64,000 nucleotides of DNA, from contig JBJMKZ010000050.1 in assembly GCA_045805565.1 (NCBI GenBank), positions 1 to 64,000 on the forward strand. Direction: 5' to 3'. Source of the stretch: DATAEY01 sp045805565 (GTDB lineage Bacteria > Actinomycetota > Thermoleophilia > Solirubrobacterales > Solirubrobacteraceae). Each line of letters opens with the position of its first letter. The stretch's first letter is position 1. The position numbers were made by a program, and so were the translations under genes. Shown in pieces: positions 1 through 8,181 of the stretch. Under the pieces are notes generated by a model, which saw nothing but the letters and a program-made list of their open reading frames with translations, was not told where the DNA came from and did no database searches.

Positions 1-927
1 CAGGTTCTCTGACGCCTGCTCGAACGGCGACTCGGCCGTCTTGTCCTCGACGAAGTCGCCGAGCTCCGACTCCTCCTCCTCGCCGATCGGCTTCTCGAGC
101 GACACCGGCTGCTGCGCGATGCGCAGGATGTCGCGCACCTCCCGGGGGGTGCACTCGAGCTCGCACGCGATCTCCTCGGGCAGGGGCTCGCGGCCCAGCG
201 CCTGGACGAGCTGGCGCTCGACATGAACGACCTTGTTGAGCTTCTCGACCATGTGGACCGGTATCCGGATCGTGCGCCCCTTGTCCGCGATGGCCCGGGT
301 CACCGCCTGACGGATCCACCAGGTCGCGTAGGTGGAGAACTTGTAGCCGCGGCGGTAGTCGAACTTCTCGACCGCCCGGATGAGGCCGAGCGAGCCCTCC
401 TGGATGAGGTCCAGGAAGGTGAGCCCGCGCCCCAGGTACGACTTGGCGATCGAGACGACCAGCCGGAGGTTGGCCTCGATCATCTGCTGCTTGGCGAGCA
501 TGTCGCCCCGCTCGATCCGCTTGGCCAGCGTGACCTCCTGGTCGGCGGTCAGCAACTCCACCCGTCCGATCGAGCGCAGGTAGAGCCGCAGCGAGTCGAG
601 GCTCGGCTCGACCGTGAGATCGATCTCGGGCTTCTTGGGCTGGTCGGGACGGCGTTCGACGGCCGCCTGCGCCGCGGCCTCGACCTTCCCGTTCTCCGAG
701 ACCGCGGGACGTCCGTCCGCGGCGACCACGTCGATGCCCTGGTCGACGAGGTAGGAGTGCAGCTCGAGCACCTGCTCCTTGGTGACCTCAACCTCGTCCA
801 GGCAGGTGGCGATCTCCTCGAAGGTGAGAAAGCCCCGTTCCTGCCCCGTCAGAATCAGCGGCCGAAGCTCATCAGCTTCGGCTATCGACGCTTCGTCCGC
901 GAGCAGTCCCTCTGGCTTGGTGTCCAC
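1..927 (-). CDS. rpoD: Primary RNA polymerase sigma factor (sigma-70, RpoD/SigA type), 3'-truncated
   Basis: This reverse-strand frame is open to the window edge and gives 309 codons; the C-terminal regions 3.2-4.2 lie outside. Directs core RNA polymerase to housekeeping promoters. A short N-terminal sigma-1.1-like part (LTFEEIA, then a VTKEQVLEL helix) is followed by region 1.2 (SLRLYLRSIGRVELLT), region 2 with DLIQEGSLGLIRAVEKFD and the -10-binding YKFSTYATWWIRQA, and region 3 (RIPVHMVEKLNKV). I chose the GTG at 927 because VDTKPEGLL resembles an N-terminus. An in-frame GTG at 987 has a better Shine-Dalgarno (AGGAGG) and would add 20 poorly conserved-looking residues, so the start is uncertain. 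Divergent from folE2 across about 190 bases. Confidence 0.93.
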   Translation of the reverse strand, partial: MDTKPEGLLADEASIAEADELRPLILTGQERGFLTFEEIATCLDEVEVTKEQVLELHSYLVDQGIDVVAADGRPAVSENGKVEAAAQAAVERRPDQPKKPEIDLTVEPSLDSLRLYLRSIGRVELLTADQEVTLAKRIERGDMLAKQQMIEANLRLVVSIAKSYLGRGLTFLDLIQEGSLGLIRAVEKFDYRRGYKFSTYATWWIRQAVTRAIADKGRTIRIPVHMVEKLNKVVHVERQLVQALGREPLPEEIACELECTPREVRDILRIAQQPVSLEKPIGEEEESELGDFVEDKTAESPFEQASENL

Positions 928-1101
928 TCCCCAGTTCCCTGAGCAGTAACGGGTTCTGGAGGCCCGCCCGGACAACCGTGCGAGCACCCCCTCACTCCTC
1001 CTATCGCCCTTCGGTCCTGCGGCCGCTCCGGGCTGACCGGCGCGCCGCGCGGAGTGATAGCACAAATCTCGGCAGATACGTGGGCGCGAATTGCGGGCCG
1101 G

Positions 1102-1107
1102 TAACCT
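1102..1107 (+). promoter_or_regulatory. -10 box of folE2 (leaderless)
   Basis: TAACCT lies 7 bases before the ATG at 1115. There is no Shine-Dalgarno, so the transcript should begin at or next to the start codon. Confidence 0.6.
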
Positions 1108-1114
1108 GCCCGCC

Positions 1115-2116
1115 ATGGCCGATCACAGCACCGTGTCGGTCGCTGCGCCTGACGTCCAGGCCCAGCGACCGGCTCTTCACGTCTCGCTGTCGCGCGTCGG
1201 AGTCACCGGCGTGGAGAAGGTCATCCGCATCCGCGCCAACGGATTCGAGCAGCTCTTCTACGCGCGGCTCGAGTGCTTCGTCGACCTCGGGTCCGAGCAG
1301 AAGGGCGCCCACATGTCGCGCTTCGAGGAGGTCGTCAACGACGCGATCGGCGAGGTCATCCTGGGTGAGGCGTCATTCAAGGCCGAGACGCTGGCTCAGC
1401 ACGTGGCCGAGCTCGTGCGCGAGCGCCAGGATGCCCGGCGCGCGGAGGTGACGATCGCCGCCCGCTTTCCGGAGCACAAGCCCGCCCCGGTCTCAGGCAT
1501 CACGACCCAGGAGATGTACACGCTGCTGGGCTCCGCGGTCGCCTCCTCGCGCGGCACCCGGCGCCTGGTGGGGGTATCCGCCCAGGGGATGACGGCGTGC
1601 CCGTGCGCCCAGGGGCTGGTCGAGGGTCGCGCCCGGGAGCGCCTGGCCGCCGACGGCTTCTCGCACGGCGAGGTGGAGCGGGTGCTGGAGGCAGTGCCCG
1701 TCGCCACCCACAATCAGCGCGGGCTCGGGACCCTGCAGGTCGGCTGCACCGAGGCGTGCGAGGACGAGATCGACGCGCTCGACCTGCTGGCGGTCGTGGA
1801 GAGCTCGATGTCGTCCGAGATCTACGAGCTGATGAAGCGGGCCGACGAGGCGGAGGTGGTGGAGAAGGCGCACCGGCGCCCGCGCTTCGTCGAGGACTGC
1901 GTACGGGAGATGGTGGGCGGGGTGCTCGACCGCTACCCCGAGCTCGCCGACGCGGCGTTCGTCTTCGCCCGCCAGGAGAACCTCGAGTCGATCCACCAGC
2001 ACAACGTGTTGGCCGAGCGACACGGCCTGGTGGGCGAGCTGCGAGAGGAGCTGCGCACCGGCCGGGCGTCGCCCCACCACGTGACGCTGCGCGACTGGCT
2101 CGACGGCGCCGCCTAG
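1115..2116 (+). CDS. folE2: GTP cyclohydrolase I, FolE2/MptA type (COG1469)
   Basis: Predicted cytoplasmic metal-dependent GTP cyclohydrolase IB, which makes dihydroneopterin triphosphate for folate/pterin synthesis. The 333-residue protein has the family signs: an N-terminal DVQAQRPAL and RVGVTGVEKVI, the central Cys segment MTACPCAQGLV, VATHNQRG, and the second Cys segment VGCTEACEDE, followed by a C-terminal SIHQHNV. The ATG at 1115 is preferred over the TTG at 1091 because TAACCT sits 7 bases upstream, typical of leaderless genes here. It is convergent with pgsA, with 28 bases between the stops. No folate neighbours are visible. Confidence 0.88.
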   Translation: MADHSTVSVAAPDVQAQRPALHVSLSRVGVTGVEKVIRIRANGFEQLFYARLECFVDLGSEQKGAHMSRFEEVVNDAIGEVILGEASFKAETLAQHVAELVRERQDARRAEVTIAARFPEHKPAPVSGITTQEMYTLLGSAVASSRGTRRLVGVSAQGMTACPCAQGLVEGRARERLAADGFSHGEVERVLEAVPVATHNQRGLGTLQVGCTEACEDEIDALDLLAVVESSMSSEIYELMKRADEAEVVEKAHRRPRFVEDCVREMVGGVLDRYPELADAAFVFARQENLESIHQHNVLAERHGLVGELREELRTGRASPHHVTLRDWLDGAA

Positions 2117-2144
2117 ATCCGGCGCCGGCGCGCGGCTCCCGGCT

Positions 2145-2711
2145 CTAGACGGTGCCGGCCGGTTCCTGGGCGGCGCGCTTGGTCTCGGCCAGGCGCCGGC
2201 GAAGGCCGAAGAAGTAGTCGGCGCCGGACGCCAGCGTCACCGCCACCGCGACATAGACCAGCGCGTCGAGCCACGGCGGGGTGCCGGTGGCGACGATCAG
2301 CGCGAAGACCATCGCCACCTGGACGACCGTCTTGGCCTTGCCCAGCAGTCCCGCGGAGATGACCACGCCCTGCTGGGTGGCGGCGATCCGCAGCACGGTC
2401 ACCGCGAACTCGCGGGCGATGATCACCATCGCGACCCAGGCCGCGACGCGGCCGAGCGAGACCAGCGCCAGCAGGGCGCCGATGACCAGCAGCTTGTCGG
2501 CCACCGGGTCCATCAGCTTCCCGAACGTCGTCACCCACTGGCGGGAGCGGGCGAGGTAGCCGTCGATGGCGTCGGTCAGGGACGCGACCGCGAACACGAT
2601 CGCCGCCAGCAGGTCGCCGTTGGGGGTCCTGTCGAGCAGCGCCACGACCAGCACCGGGATGAGCAGGATCCGCAGCACCGTGAGGACATTGGGGACGTTG
2701 ATCGGGAACAC
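2145..2711 (-). CDS. pgsA: CDP-alcohol phosphatidyltransferase (PgsA-type)
   Basis: Integral membrane enzyme that moves a phosphatidyl group from CDP-diacylglycerol to an alcohol, most likely glycerol-3-phosphate for phosphatidylglycerol synthesis. The catalytic CDP-alcohol motif is complete: D-A-I-D-G-Y-L-A-R, then G-K-L-M-D-P-V-A-D at about residues 47-72. About five or six hydrophobic helices are present and the length of 188 residues is normal. The GTG start at 2711 is set by TAGCGT 7 bases upstream. Divergent from the NlpC/P60 gene, with back-to-back promoters. The exact alcohol acceptor cannot be read from sequence alone. Confidence 0.9.
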   Translation of the reverse strand: MFPINVPNVLTVLRILLIPVLVVALLDRTPNGDLLAAIVFAVASLTDAIDGYLARSRQWVTTFGKLMDPVADKLLVIGALLALVSLGRVAAWVAMVIIAREFAVTVLRIAATQQGVVISAGLLGKAKTVVQVAMVFALIVATGTPPWLDALVYVAVAVTLASGADYFFGLRRRLAETKRAAQEPAGTV

Positions 2712-2718
2712 CGGGGCA

Positions 2719-2724
2719 ACGCTA
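2719..2724 (-). promoter_or_regulatory. -10 box of pgsA (leaderless)
   Basis: TAGCGT on the reverse strand, 7 bases before the GTG at 2711. Confidence 0.6.
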
Positions 2725-2758
2725 GCGGGTGAGCGAAGCGGGCCGACGCCCGGACGCG

Positions 2759-2764
2759 GATAAT
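2759..2764 (+). promoter_or_regulatory. -10 box of the NlpC/P60 gene
   Basis: GATAAT followed by CCCCGGGCC and the ATG. The GATA-TCCC context recurs before the related genes at 22546 and 23372. Confidence 0.55.
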
Positions 2765-2773
2765 CCCCGGGCC

Positions 2774-3538
2774 ATGCCGCCGTCTCGGATGCTGTTCACC
2801 GGCGCCACCGGCCTGTTCGCCGCCATCACCGTGGTTGCGGTCCTGGCGCTGGCCGGGCACGGCGGGGACGGCGGTTCGCACGGCGCCCGCGCGGTCGCCA
2901 CGTCCCAGGGCGACATTCGCGCCCATCCTCAGCCGGTCGAGCCGGACGTCGGAGTGCCGGTGATCTCGGACGCCGACCAACCAAGCGACGCCGCGCCCGC
3001 GGCCGCGGCGCGAGTGCCCCGGGACCCGGAGGCGCGGCTGGCCGCCGCGCCGGCCGGCGCCGCGATCTCTCCGGGCGCCCCCAGCGACACCCAGGTACGC
3101 GCCGAGCTGCGCCAGCTGCAGGGTGGCGGGCACGGACGGGCCCGGGTCCTGGCCGACGGGCAGGCGGAGGCGCCCGCCGGGGCGCCGATGCTGGTGAGGG
3201 AGATCATCGCCGCCGGAAACGCGATCGCCCGCACGCCCTATATCTGGGGCGGTGGCCACGCGCGGCTCTACGACTCGGGCTACGACTGCTCAGGCTCGCT
3301 GAGTTTCGCCTTCATTCACGCGGGGCTGCTCGACCACCCGACCGCGCACGGCTGGTCGACGCTCGGCGAGCCGGGTCCGGGACGCTGGATCAGCGTCTAC
3401 TCGAATTCCGGACACGTATTCATGACCGTCGCCGGCCTGCGCTTCGATACCAGCGCCATCCACATCGCCGGCTCGCGCTGGACCGACGAGCCCCGCTCGA
3501 CCGCCGGCTTCACCGTCCGCCACATACCGGGCCTGTAG
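2774..3538 (+). CDS. Secreted NlpC/P60-like cysteine peptidase with GAPSDTQVR linker
   Basis: Predicted cell-wall peptidase cleaving peptide stems of peptidoglycan, anchored or secreted by an N-terminal hydrophobic helix (about residues 7-27). A long Ala/Pro/Asp-rich linker follows, carrying SPGAPSDTQVRAELRQLQ at 99-116. The C-terminal domain has YIWGGGH, catalytic Cys172 in YDCSGSLSFAF and His213 in SGHVFMTV. The linker motif also occurs in the secreted proteins at 22546 and 23372, where it sits before unrelated catalytic domains. Length 254. Start at 2774 chosen from the signal sequence and the GATAAT box. The substrate bond is not determined. Confidence 0.82.
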   Translation: MPPSRMLFTGATGLFAAITVVAVLALAGHGGDGGSHGARAVATSQGDIRAHPQPVEPDVGVPVISDADQPSDAAPAAAARVPRDPEARLAAAPAGAAISPGAPSDTQVRAELRQLQGGGHGRARVLADGQAEAPAGAPMLVREIIAAGNAIARTPYIWGGGHARLYDSGYDCSGSLSFAFIHAGLLDHPTAHGWSTLGEPGPGRWISVYSNSGHVFMTVAGLRFDTSAIHIAGSRWTDEPRSTAGFTVRHIPGL

Positions 3539-3553
3539 CGCGAGGCGGATCAC

Positions 3554-3588
3554 CGATCCCAACCCCCCGCGCATGCCGCGGTGGATCG
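3554..3588. terminator. Possible bidirectional hairpin between convergent genes
   Basis: An outer CGATCC/GGATCG pairing surrounds an inner CCGCG-CATGC-CGCGG hairpin. It lies between the NlpC/P60 stop and the ABC permease stop. The two stems are joined asymmetrically and there is no T-run, so this is weak. Confidence 0.3.
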
Positions 3589-3595
3589 ATCATCT

Positions 3596-4372
3596 CTACG
3601 GCTTCAGGCGCCGGCCGGTCGCGAACAGGAATGAGCTCCAGGCGACCGCCGCCGCTGCCAGGACCGCGGTGACGCCCAGCGACAGCCCGACGCTGACGTC
3701 CGCCGCTCCCAGGAAGCCGTAGCGGACCGCGTTGACCAGATAGAAGATCGGGTTGGCGTGGGAGAGCTCCTGCCAGGGGGAGGGCAGGCGGTCTATGGAG
3801 TAGAAGACCCCGCCCAGGAAGGTCAGCGGCAGGATGAGGATGTTGTTGACGAACGTGTGGTGGTCGAACGTCTCGGCGTAGATCCCGACCACCACTCCCA
3901 GCGACGAGAACAGCACCAGCGCCAGCAGCACCGCCGCGGCCAGGACGAACGGGTGTCGCACCGGCACGCCGGTGACCGGGAGCGCGAGCGCGAAGAGCCC
4001 CACCGCGATGGCCAGCGCGCGGATCGCACCCCCCAGGGACAGCCCCAGGTTGACCTCCCAGCTGCGCATCGGGGCGGCCAGGACGTCATGCAGATAGCGG
4101 TCGAAGCGCGCCTGGAAGACGGAGCTGGAGTTGTTCGAGTAGGCGGCCTGGACCATGGCCATCGTGATCAGCCCCGGGACGATGAAGACGTCGTAGTCGA
4201 ACCCGTGCACCTGCCTGATCCGCCCGCCCAGCGACAGCCCGAACACCACGATGAACAGGAACGAGGAGAGGACGGGCGCCGCGACCGTCTGCGTCCACAG
4301 CTTCCACACCCGCAGCACCTCGCGGCCGGCCAGCCACAGCAGCCCCCGGTGCCGGGCGACGAGCGGCGTCAT
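3596..4372 (-). CDS. ABC-2 type transporter permease
   Basis: Membrane subunit of the exporter encoded with the upstream ATPase. The 258-residue protein has about six hydrophobic segments, an N-terminal amphipathic stretch (REVLRVWKLW), and the ABC-2 pattern of VVFGLSLGGRI, FIVPGLITMAM, ILILPLTFLGGVFYSIDRLP and NPIFYLVNAVRYGFLG. The last two resemble NodJ/DrrB-type permeases. The ATG at 4372 overlaps the ATPase stop as ATGA, so the two are translationally coupled. A longer open frame upstream is a shadow of the ATPase gene. The substrate is unknown; lipids, polyketides or drugs are usual for this family. Confidence 0.88.
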   Translation of the reverse strand: MTPLVARHRGLLWLAGREVLRVWKLWTQTVAAPVLSSFLFIVVFGLSLGGRIRQVHGFDYDVFIVPGLITMAMVQAAYSNNSSSVFQARFDRYLHDVLAAPMRSWEVNLGLSLGGAIRALAIAVGLFALALPVTGVPVRHPFVLAAAVLLALVLFSSLGVVVGIYAETFDHHTFVNNILILPLTFLGGVFYSIDRLPSPWQELSHANPIFYLVNAVRYGFLGAADVSVGLSLGVTAVLAAAAVAWSSFLFATGRRLKP

Positions 4373-5115
4373 GACGACGCCATCGCCTTGACGTAGACGT
4401 CGGCCAGCGAGTCGGCCTCGTGAGAGGCCCGCAGGCGCTCGGGCGAGTCGCGGGCGATCAGGCGCCCGGCGCGGATCAACGCGATGTCCTCGCACAGCTC
4501 CTCCGCCTCCTCGAGGTAATGGGTGGTGAGGAGGATCGTGGTGCCGGCGGAGTGCAGCCGCCGGATGTAGCGCCACAGCTCCATGCGCAGCTCGAAGTCC
4601 ACGCCCGCCGTGGGCTCGTCCAGGATGACCAGGCGCGGCTCGTGCATGAGCGCGCGGGCCAGCAGCAGGCGCCGGCGCATCCCGCCCGACAGCTTGGGCG
4701 CGCGGGTGCTCGCCCGTGAGCCCAGATCGAACACGTCCATCATCTCGCGCGCGCGCTGGCGCGCGCGGGCGCGCGACAACCCGTAGTAGCCGCCGTGGTA
4801 GAGGAGCGTCTCCTCGACGTCCAGGAAGCGGTCGAGGTTGACGTCCTGCTCGGCGAGCCCGATCAGGCGCCGCGCCTCCATCGAGCGGTGGTCGTGGCCG
4901 AACACGCGGACGTCGCCTGCGGTCACCCGGATCAGGTTGCAAACCGCGCTGATAAGGGTCGTCTTGCCGGCTCCGTTGGGGCCCAGCAGCCCGAAGAACT
5001 CCCCCTGCGGCAGCTCGAGCTCGAAGCGGTCGAGGGCGAGAAGCCCATCGTCGTAGCGCTTGGTCAGTCCCCGCAGCTCGAGCGCCGGGGCGCCATGGTC
5101 GGGCTCGGTGTCCAC
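4369..5115 (-). CDS. ABC transporter ATP-binding protein
   Basis: Nucleotide-binding subunit powering the adjacent ABC-2 permease. The motifs are in order: Walker A GPNGAGKTT, Q-loop LAEQDVNLDRF, signature LSGGMRRRLLLARAL, Walker B LVILDEPTAGVD and H-loop TTHYLEEAEEL. It is 248 residues with the start at GTG 5115. An in-frame GTG at 5121 is closer to the promoter, but TAGCCT is 7 bases from 5115 and only 1 from 5121, so 5115 fits the local leaderless rule. A run of alternating C and G at about 4745-4776 encodes an Arg-Ala repeat (SRARARQRARE) in the helical domain. Confidence 0.9.
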   Translation of the reverse strand: MDTEPDHGAPALELRGLTKRYDDGLLALDRFELELPQGEFFGLLGPNGAGKTTLISAVCNLIRVTAGDVRVFGHDHRSMEARRLIGLAEQDVNLDRFLDVEETLLYHGGYYGLSRARARQRAREMMDVFDLGSRASTRAPKLSGGMRRRLLLARALMHEPRLVILDEPTAGVDFELRMELWRYIRRLHSAGTTILLTTHYLEEAEELCEDIALIRAGRLIARDSPERLRASHEADSLADVYVKAMASS

Positions 5116-5122
5116 CCGCACG

Positions 5123-5128
5123 AGGCTA
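5123..5128 (-). promoter_or_regulatory. -10 box of the ABC exporter operon (leaderless)
   Basis: TAGCCT on the reverse strand, 7 bases before the GTG at 5115. It is only 15 bases from the divergent clpP box. Confidence 0.6.
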
Positions 5129-5143
5129 GCGACCCCCTGCCTC

Positions 5144-5149
5144 TAGACT
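5144..5149 (+). promoter_or_regulatory. -10 box of clpP (leaderless)
   Basis: TAGACT, 8 bases before the ATG at 5158. Confidence 0.6.
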
Positions 5150-5157
5150 CCGGGTCC

Positions 5158-5739
5158 ATGCCGCTCGTCCCGATCGTGGTGGAGCGCAACTCGCGCGGTG
5201 AGCGCGAGTACGACATCTACTCGCGCCTGCTGTCCGAGCGCATCGTGTTCATCGGCACGCCGGTCGACGACCAGATCTCCAACCTGGTCATCGCCCAGCT
5301 CCTGCACCTGGAGTCCGAGGACCCCGAGAAGGACATATCCGTGTACATCAACTCGCCGGGGGGCGACGTGTACTCCGGGCTCGCCATCTACGACACGATG
5401 CAGTTCATCAAGCCGGACATCACCACCATCTGCTTCGGGGTGGCGATGTCGATGGGCGCCCTGCTGCTGACCGGCGGCAAGGAGGGAAAGCGGCTGGCGC
5501 TTCCGAACGCCCGCATGCTGATCCACCAGCCGTCGGCCGGGTTCGAGGGTCAGGCCACGGATATCGACATCCACGCCCGCGAGGTCCTGAACGCTCGCCG
5601 GCGCATCGACGAGATCTTCGCGCGCCATACCGGGCAGCCGGTCGAGCAGGTGCACACCGACATGGAGCGAGACCGCTTCTTCAAGGCGCCGGAGGCCGTC
5701 GAGTACGGCCTCATCGACCGGGTCATCGAGAGCCACTGA
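5158..5739 (+). CDS. clpP: ATP-dependent Clp protease proteolytic subunit
   Basis: Serine peptidase subunit that forms the degradation chamber with Clp ATPases. The 193-residue protein is of normal length. The catalytic triad is visible: Ser98 in GVAMSMGALLL, His123 in MLIHQPSAG and Asp172 in MERDRFF. The oxyanion-hole loop INSPGGDVYSG is intact. The usual AASMGA around the serine is here VAMSMGA, a mild variant. ATG 5158 is fixed by conservation of the N-terminus and by TAGACT upstream. It stands alone, without a second clpP or clpX next to it. Confidence 0.95.
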   Translation: MPLVPIVVERNSRGEREYDIYSRLLSERIVFIGTPVDDQISNLVIAQLLHLESEDPEKDISVYINSPGGDVYSGLAIYDTMQFIKPDITTICFGVAMSMGALLLTGGKEGKRLALPNARMLIHQPSAGFEGQATDIDIHAREVLNARRRIDEIFARHTGQPVEQVHTDMERDRFFKAPEAVEYGLIDRVIESH

Positions 5740-5742
5740 CGG

Positions 5743-6558
5743 TCAGTCCGCCTGCGCCGGGCGGCTCGGCGCAGCAGCCACGGCGTGCTCGATCGCCCCG
5801 AGCGACTCGATCTCGATCCGCACGACGTCGCCGGGCGCCAGGAAGCGCGGCGGGTCGAGCGCCATGCCGACCCCGCTGGGCGTGCCGGTGAGGATCAGGT
5901 CCCCCGCTCGCAGCGTGTGGGTCTCGGACAGGAAGGCGACGAGGTCGTCGACGCCGAAGATCAGATCCGACGTGGAGGCGTCCTGGCGAGGCTCGCCGTT
6001 GACCCACGTGCGCAGACGGAGCCGGTGGGGGTCCGGGATCTCGTCCGGCGTGGTGATCCACGGCCCGTATGGGCAGAACGTGTCGGCGCCCTTGGCGCGC
6101 GTCCACTGAGGCTCGCGCCTCTGGAGGTCGCGCGCCGAGACGTCGTCGGCCACCGCGTAGCCGCCGACTTCACCGTCTCGTCCGATGACGACCGCCAGCT
6201 CGCCCTCGTAGTCGAGGCGTCGCACGACGGCCGGACACCGGACCGGGCCACCCGGCGGCGCCACCGCCGTCGGGACCTTGGTGAACACGATCGGGAACTG
6301 CGGCAGCTCGCCCCCGGTCTCGGCGGCGTGGGTGGCGTAGTTCAGACCGATCGCGTAGATGGCCCGCGGCTCGGGGACCGGCGCCAGCAGCGTGACCTCC
6401 TCGAGCGGCCACTGCTCGCCGCCGGCGGGGGCACGGTCGCCCGCCTGCAGGCGCTCGCGGACCGTCACCGAGTCGGCGAACGCCACCGCGGCGCCGTCCC
6501 GGATCTCGCCGGCGCGCGCGGTCGACTCGCCCGGGGGCCGGAAGGTCGCCAGTCTCAT
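5743..6558 (-). CDS. Fumarylacetoacetate hydrolase family protein
   Basis: Likely cytoplasmic hydrolase, decarboxylase or isomerase acting on a 2-oxo acid breakdown product. The metal-binding core has IYAIGLNYATHAAE, LDYEGELAVVIG, VADDVSARDLQ, the Lys-containing TRAKGADTFCPYGPWI and the C-terminal ILTGTPSGVGM. 271 residues, full length. The upstream PPOX-fold gene ends 12 bases before the ATG, and a TAGGGT box overlaps that gene's stop, so both operon and independent expression are possible. The substrate is not readable; such proteins often act in aromatic catabolism. Confidence 0.88.
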   Translation of the reverse strand: MRLATFRPPGESTARAGEIRDGAAVAFADSVTVRERLQAGDRAPAGGEQWPLEEVTLLAPVPEPRAIYAIGLNYATHAAETGGELPQFPIVFTKVPTAVAPPGGPVRCPAVVRRLDYEGELAVVIGRDGEVGGYAVADDVSARDLQRREPQWTRAKGADTFCPYGPWITTPDEIPDPHRLRLRTWVNGEPRQDASTSDLIFGVDDLVAFLSETHTLRAGDLILTGTPSGVGMALDPPRFLAPGDVVRIEIESLGAIEHAVAAAPSRPAQAD

Positions 6559-6567
6559 CCGCGAACG

Positions 6568-6573
6568 ACCCTA
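6568..6573 (-). promoter_or_regulatory. Possible -10 box overlapping the upstream stop codon
   Basis: TAGGGT on the reverse strand begins with the TAG stop of the PPOX-fold gene and lies 9 bases before the FAH-family ATG. Confidence 0.4.
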
Positions 6574-7017
6574 TTCGAGCGACTCCGCCACGCGGGCCAG
6601 CGCCGCCCGCACCCGCCCGTCGCGCTCGCCGGCCTCCCGATCCGTCCAGCGCCAGCGCGCGCCGTCGGCGATCGTGAACGTCGGCTGGCGATGGTCCTGG
6701 ATCGAATCCGCCTCGAGCACGACGGCGGTGACGCCGAGCTCCGCCGTCATCGGTCGCTCGACGATCCGCGCCAGGCCGTGGGCGGTGAACGCGACGTTCC
6801 CGGCCGCCAGCATCGCGAGCGCCGCTCGTGGTTCCCGCCGCAGCCGCGCCAGCGAGCCGCGCGTCGGCGCCAGGGCGAGCAGTACGCGACGCCTGTCCAC
6901 GCGCAGCGCGGTCGACACCGGGATCGCATGAGGGCGTCCCGACTCGTCGATCGTGCAGAGCAGCGCAACCGTGCCGGGCTGCCATTCGGGCAGGCGGTCG
7001 AGGTCCGACCGGGCCAC
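6571..7017 (-). CDS. Pyridoxamine 5'-phosphate oxidase-fold (PPOX/FDOR) protein
   Basis: A 148-residue split-barrel flavin or F420-binding type protein. LLCTIDESGRPHAIPVSTAL followed by RRVLLALAPTRGSLARLRREPRAAL matches the PPOX fold N-terminal half, and AFTAHGLARIVERPM the second half. The function could be a deazaflavin-dependent reductase or heme-utilisation-like protein; the sequence does not decide. GTG start 7017 is preceded by TACGGT at 6 bases. The FAH-family gene follows 12 bases downstream. Confidence 0.75.
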   Translation of the reverse strand: MARSDLDRLPEWQPGTVALLCTIDESGRPHAIPVSTALRVDRRRVLLALAPTRGSLARLRREPRAALAMLAAGNVAFTAHGLARIVERPMTAELGVTAVVLEADSIQDHRQPTFTIADGARWRWTDREAGERDGRVRAALARVAESLE

Positions 7018-7023
7018 GCCCGC

Positions 7024-7029
7024 ACCGTA
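7024..7029 (-). promoter_or_regulatory. -10 box of the PPOX-fold gene (leaderless)
   Basis: TACGGT on the reverse strand, 6 bases before the GTG at 7017. Confidence 0.55.
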
Positions 7030-7039
7030 CCGCGGGGGC

Positions 7040-8164
7040 TCAGCCCGCGGTCGTCCCGCAGACCGGATCGCGCGAGCCCGGGCGCACGGTCAGGTACATC
7101 AGGGCGGCGAACAAGGCGGCGCCGATCAGGTTGAGTGCCAGCTTGTAGTCCAGCCCGACCGAGCCGAAGATCTCCCCTCGCGACGGGCGGCTGGCGGGTA
7201 TGAGGTCCAGGCTCCCGAACACCAGGTCCACGACCAGCGCGGCGAGCACCATGGTCACGAACATGAGCGCGGTGATGCGCAGCGTGAACTGCCATCCGTA
7301 GTACTTGCGATAGGCGGCGATGATCGGCAGCACGATCAGGTCGGCGAAGATGAACGCCATCACGCCGGCGAACGAGATCCCACCCGACCACAGAACCGCG
7401 GCCAGCGGGACGTTCCCCACCGAGCAGACGAAGCTGAGCACCGCGATCACGGGGCCCGCGATGACGTTCTCGAGGGTCTTCACCGGTCCGGAGGCATCCT
7501 TCACGAACAGAAAGTTGAAGAAGTCGTTGCCCAGCAAGCCGATGAAGCCGGCCAGCACGAAGCCGATCGCGATCTCCTTCCACAGCATCGCCCAGTCCGC
7601 GCGGAAGTTGTGGGCCACATCGGACCAGGCGGACCCGGACGTCAGCCGCTCGCGCCAGCCCGCCTGCGCACCGGTGGTGTGGTGCTGATGGTCGGCCTCC
7701 GCCCGCCGAGCGTGCGCACGCGCCTGCTCCTCCACCCGTCGCGAGACGAACAGCCTCAGCATCGCGGCCATCAGGCCGACCAGCAGCAGCCCGCCGACGA
7801 ACTCGGCCAGCGTGAACTGCCAGCCGATCAGCACCCAGAGGACGAGCCCCAGCTCCCACACCAGGTTGGTGGAGGCGAACTGGAAGGCCAGTGCCGAGGC
7901 GGCCGAGGCACCCTTCTGGAACAGCGACTTGGCGATCGCGATGGCGGCGTAGGAGCACGACGAGGACATCGCGCCGAGCGCGGTCGCCTTGCCGACCGGC
8001 CCAAGCCCTCCGCCGGCCAGGCTGGCCTCGATCCGCTCGCGCGGCACCCAGGCCTGGACGATGGCCGAGATGGCAAAGCCCAGGACCAGCGCCCACCAGA
8101 CCTCGTAGGCCATCAGGAACGACTGCCAGAGCCCCTCGCCGATCTTGGAGATGACCTCACCCAC
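7040..8164 (-). CDS. DUF318/UPF0718 family permease, candidate metal exporter
   Basis: Integral membrane protein of about eight to ten helices in two halves. Each half carries a Ser/Cys-bearing segment: GAMSSSCSYAAIAIAKSLF and FVCSVGNVPLAAVLW. These are typical of UPF0718 permeases (YraQ/SO_0444/ArsP group), some of which export copper, zinc or organoarsenicals. A cytoplasmic loop has a His cluster (EADHQHHTT). The GTG at 8164 is chosen because the upstream extension would run through the CsoR operator. The divergent csoR gene and the operator covering both -10 boxes suggest this is the CsoR-controlled efflux gene. Copper as substrate is inferred from the regulator. Confidence 0.85.
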   Translation of the reverse strand: MGEVISKIGEGLWQSFLMAYEVWWALVLGFAISAIVQAWVPRERIEASLAGGGLGPVGKATALGAMSSSCSYAAIAIAKSLFQKGASAASALAFQFASTNLVWELGLVLWVLIGWQFTLAEFVGGLLLVGLMAAMLRLFVSRRVEEQARAHARRAEADHQHHTTGAQAGWRERLTSGSAWSDVAHNFRADWAMLWKEIAIGFVLAGFIGLLGNDFFNFLFVKDASGPVKTLENVIAGPVIAVLSFVCSVGNVPLAAVLWSGGISFAGVMAFIFADLIVLPIIAAYRKYYGWQFTLRITALMFVTMVLAALVVDLVFGSLDLIPASRPSRGEIFGSVGLDYKLALNLIGAALFAALMYLTVRPGSRDPVCGTTAG

Positions 8165-8181
8165 GTCGGATCTGGACCGAG

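Noticed and set aside
223..942. 239-codon forward ORF at the window start
   Set aside because: It is the antisense shadow of the sigma factor, whose motifs on the reverse strand are unmistakable.
4745..4776. Alternating CG tract as a regulatory or Z-DNA element
   Set aside because: It lies inside the ATPase reading frame and encodes an Arg-Ala helix; composition alone explains it.
3596..4942. ABC permease read as a 448-residue protein
   Set aside because: The first 190 codons are an alternative frame of the ATPase gene; the ATGA overlap at 4372 marks the real start.
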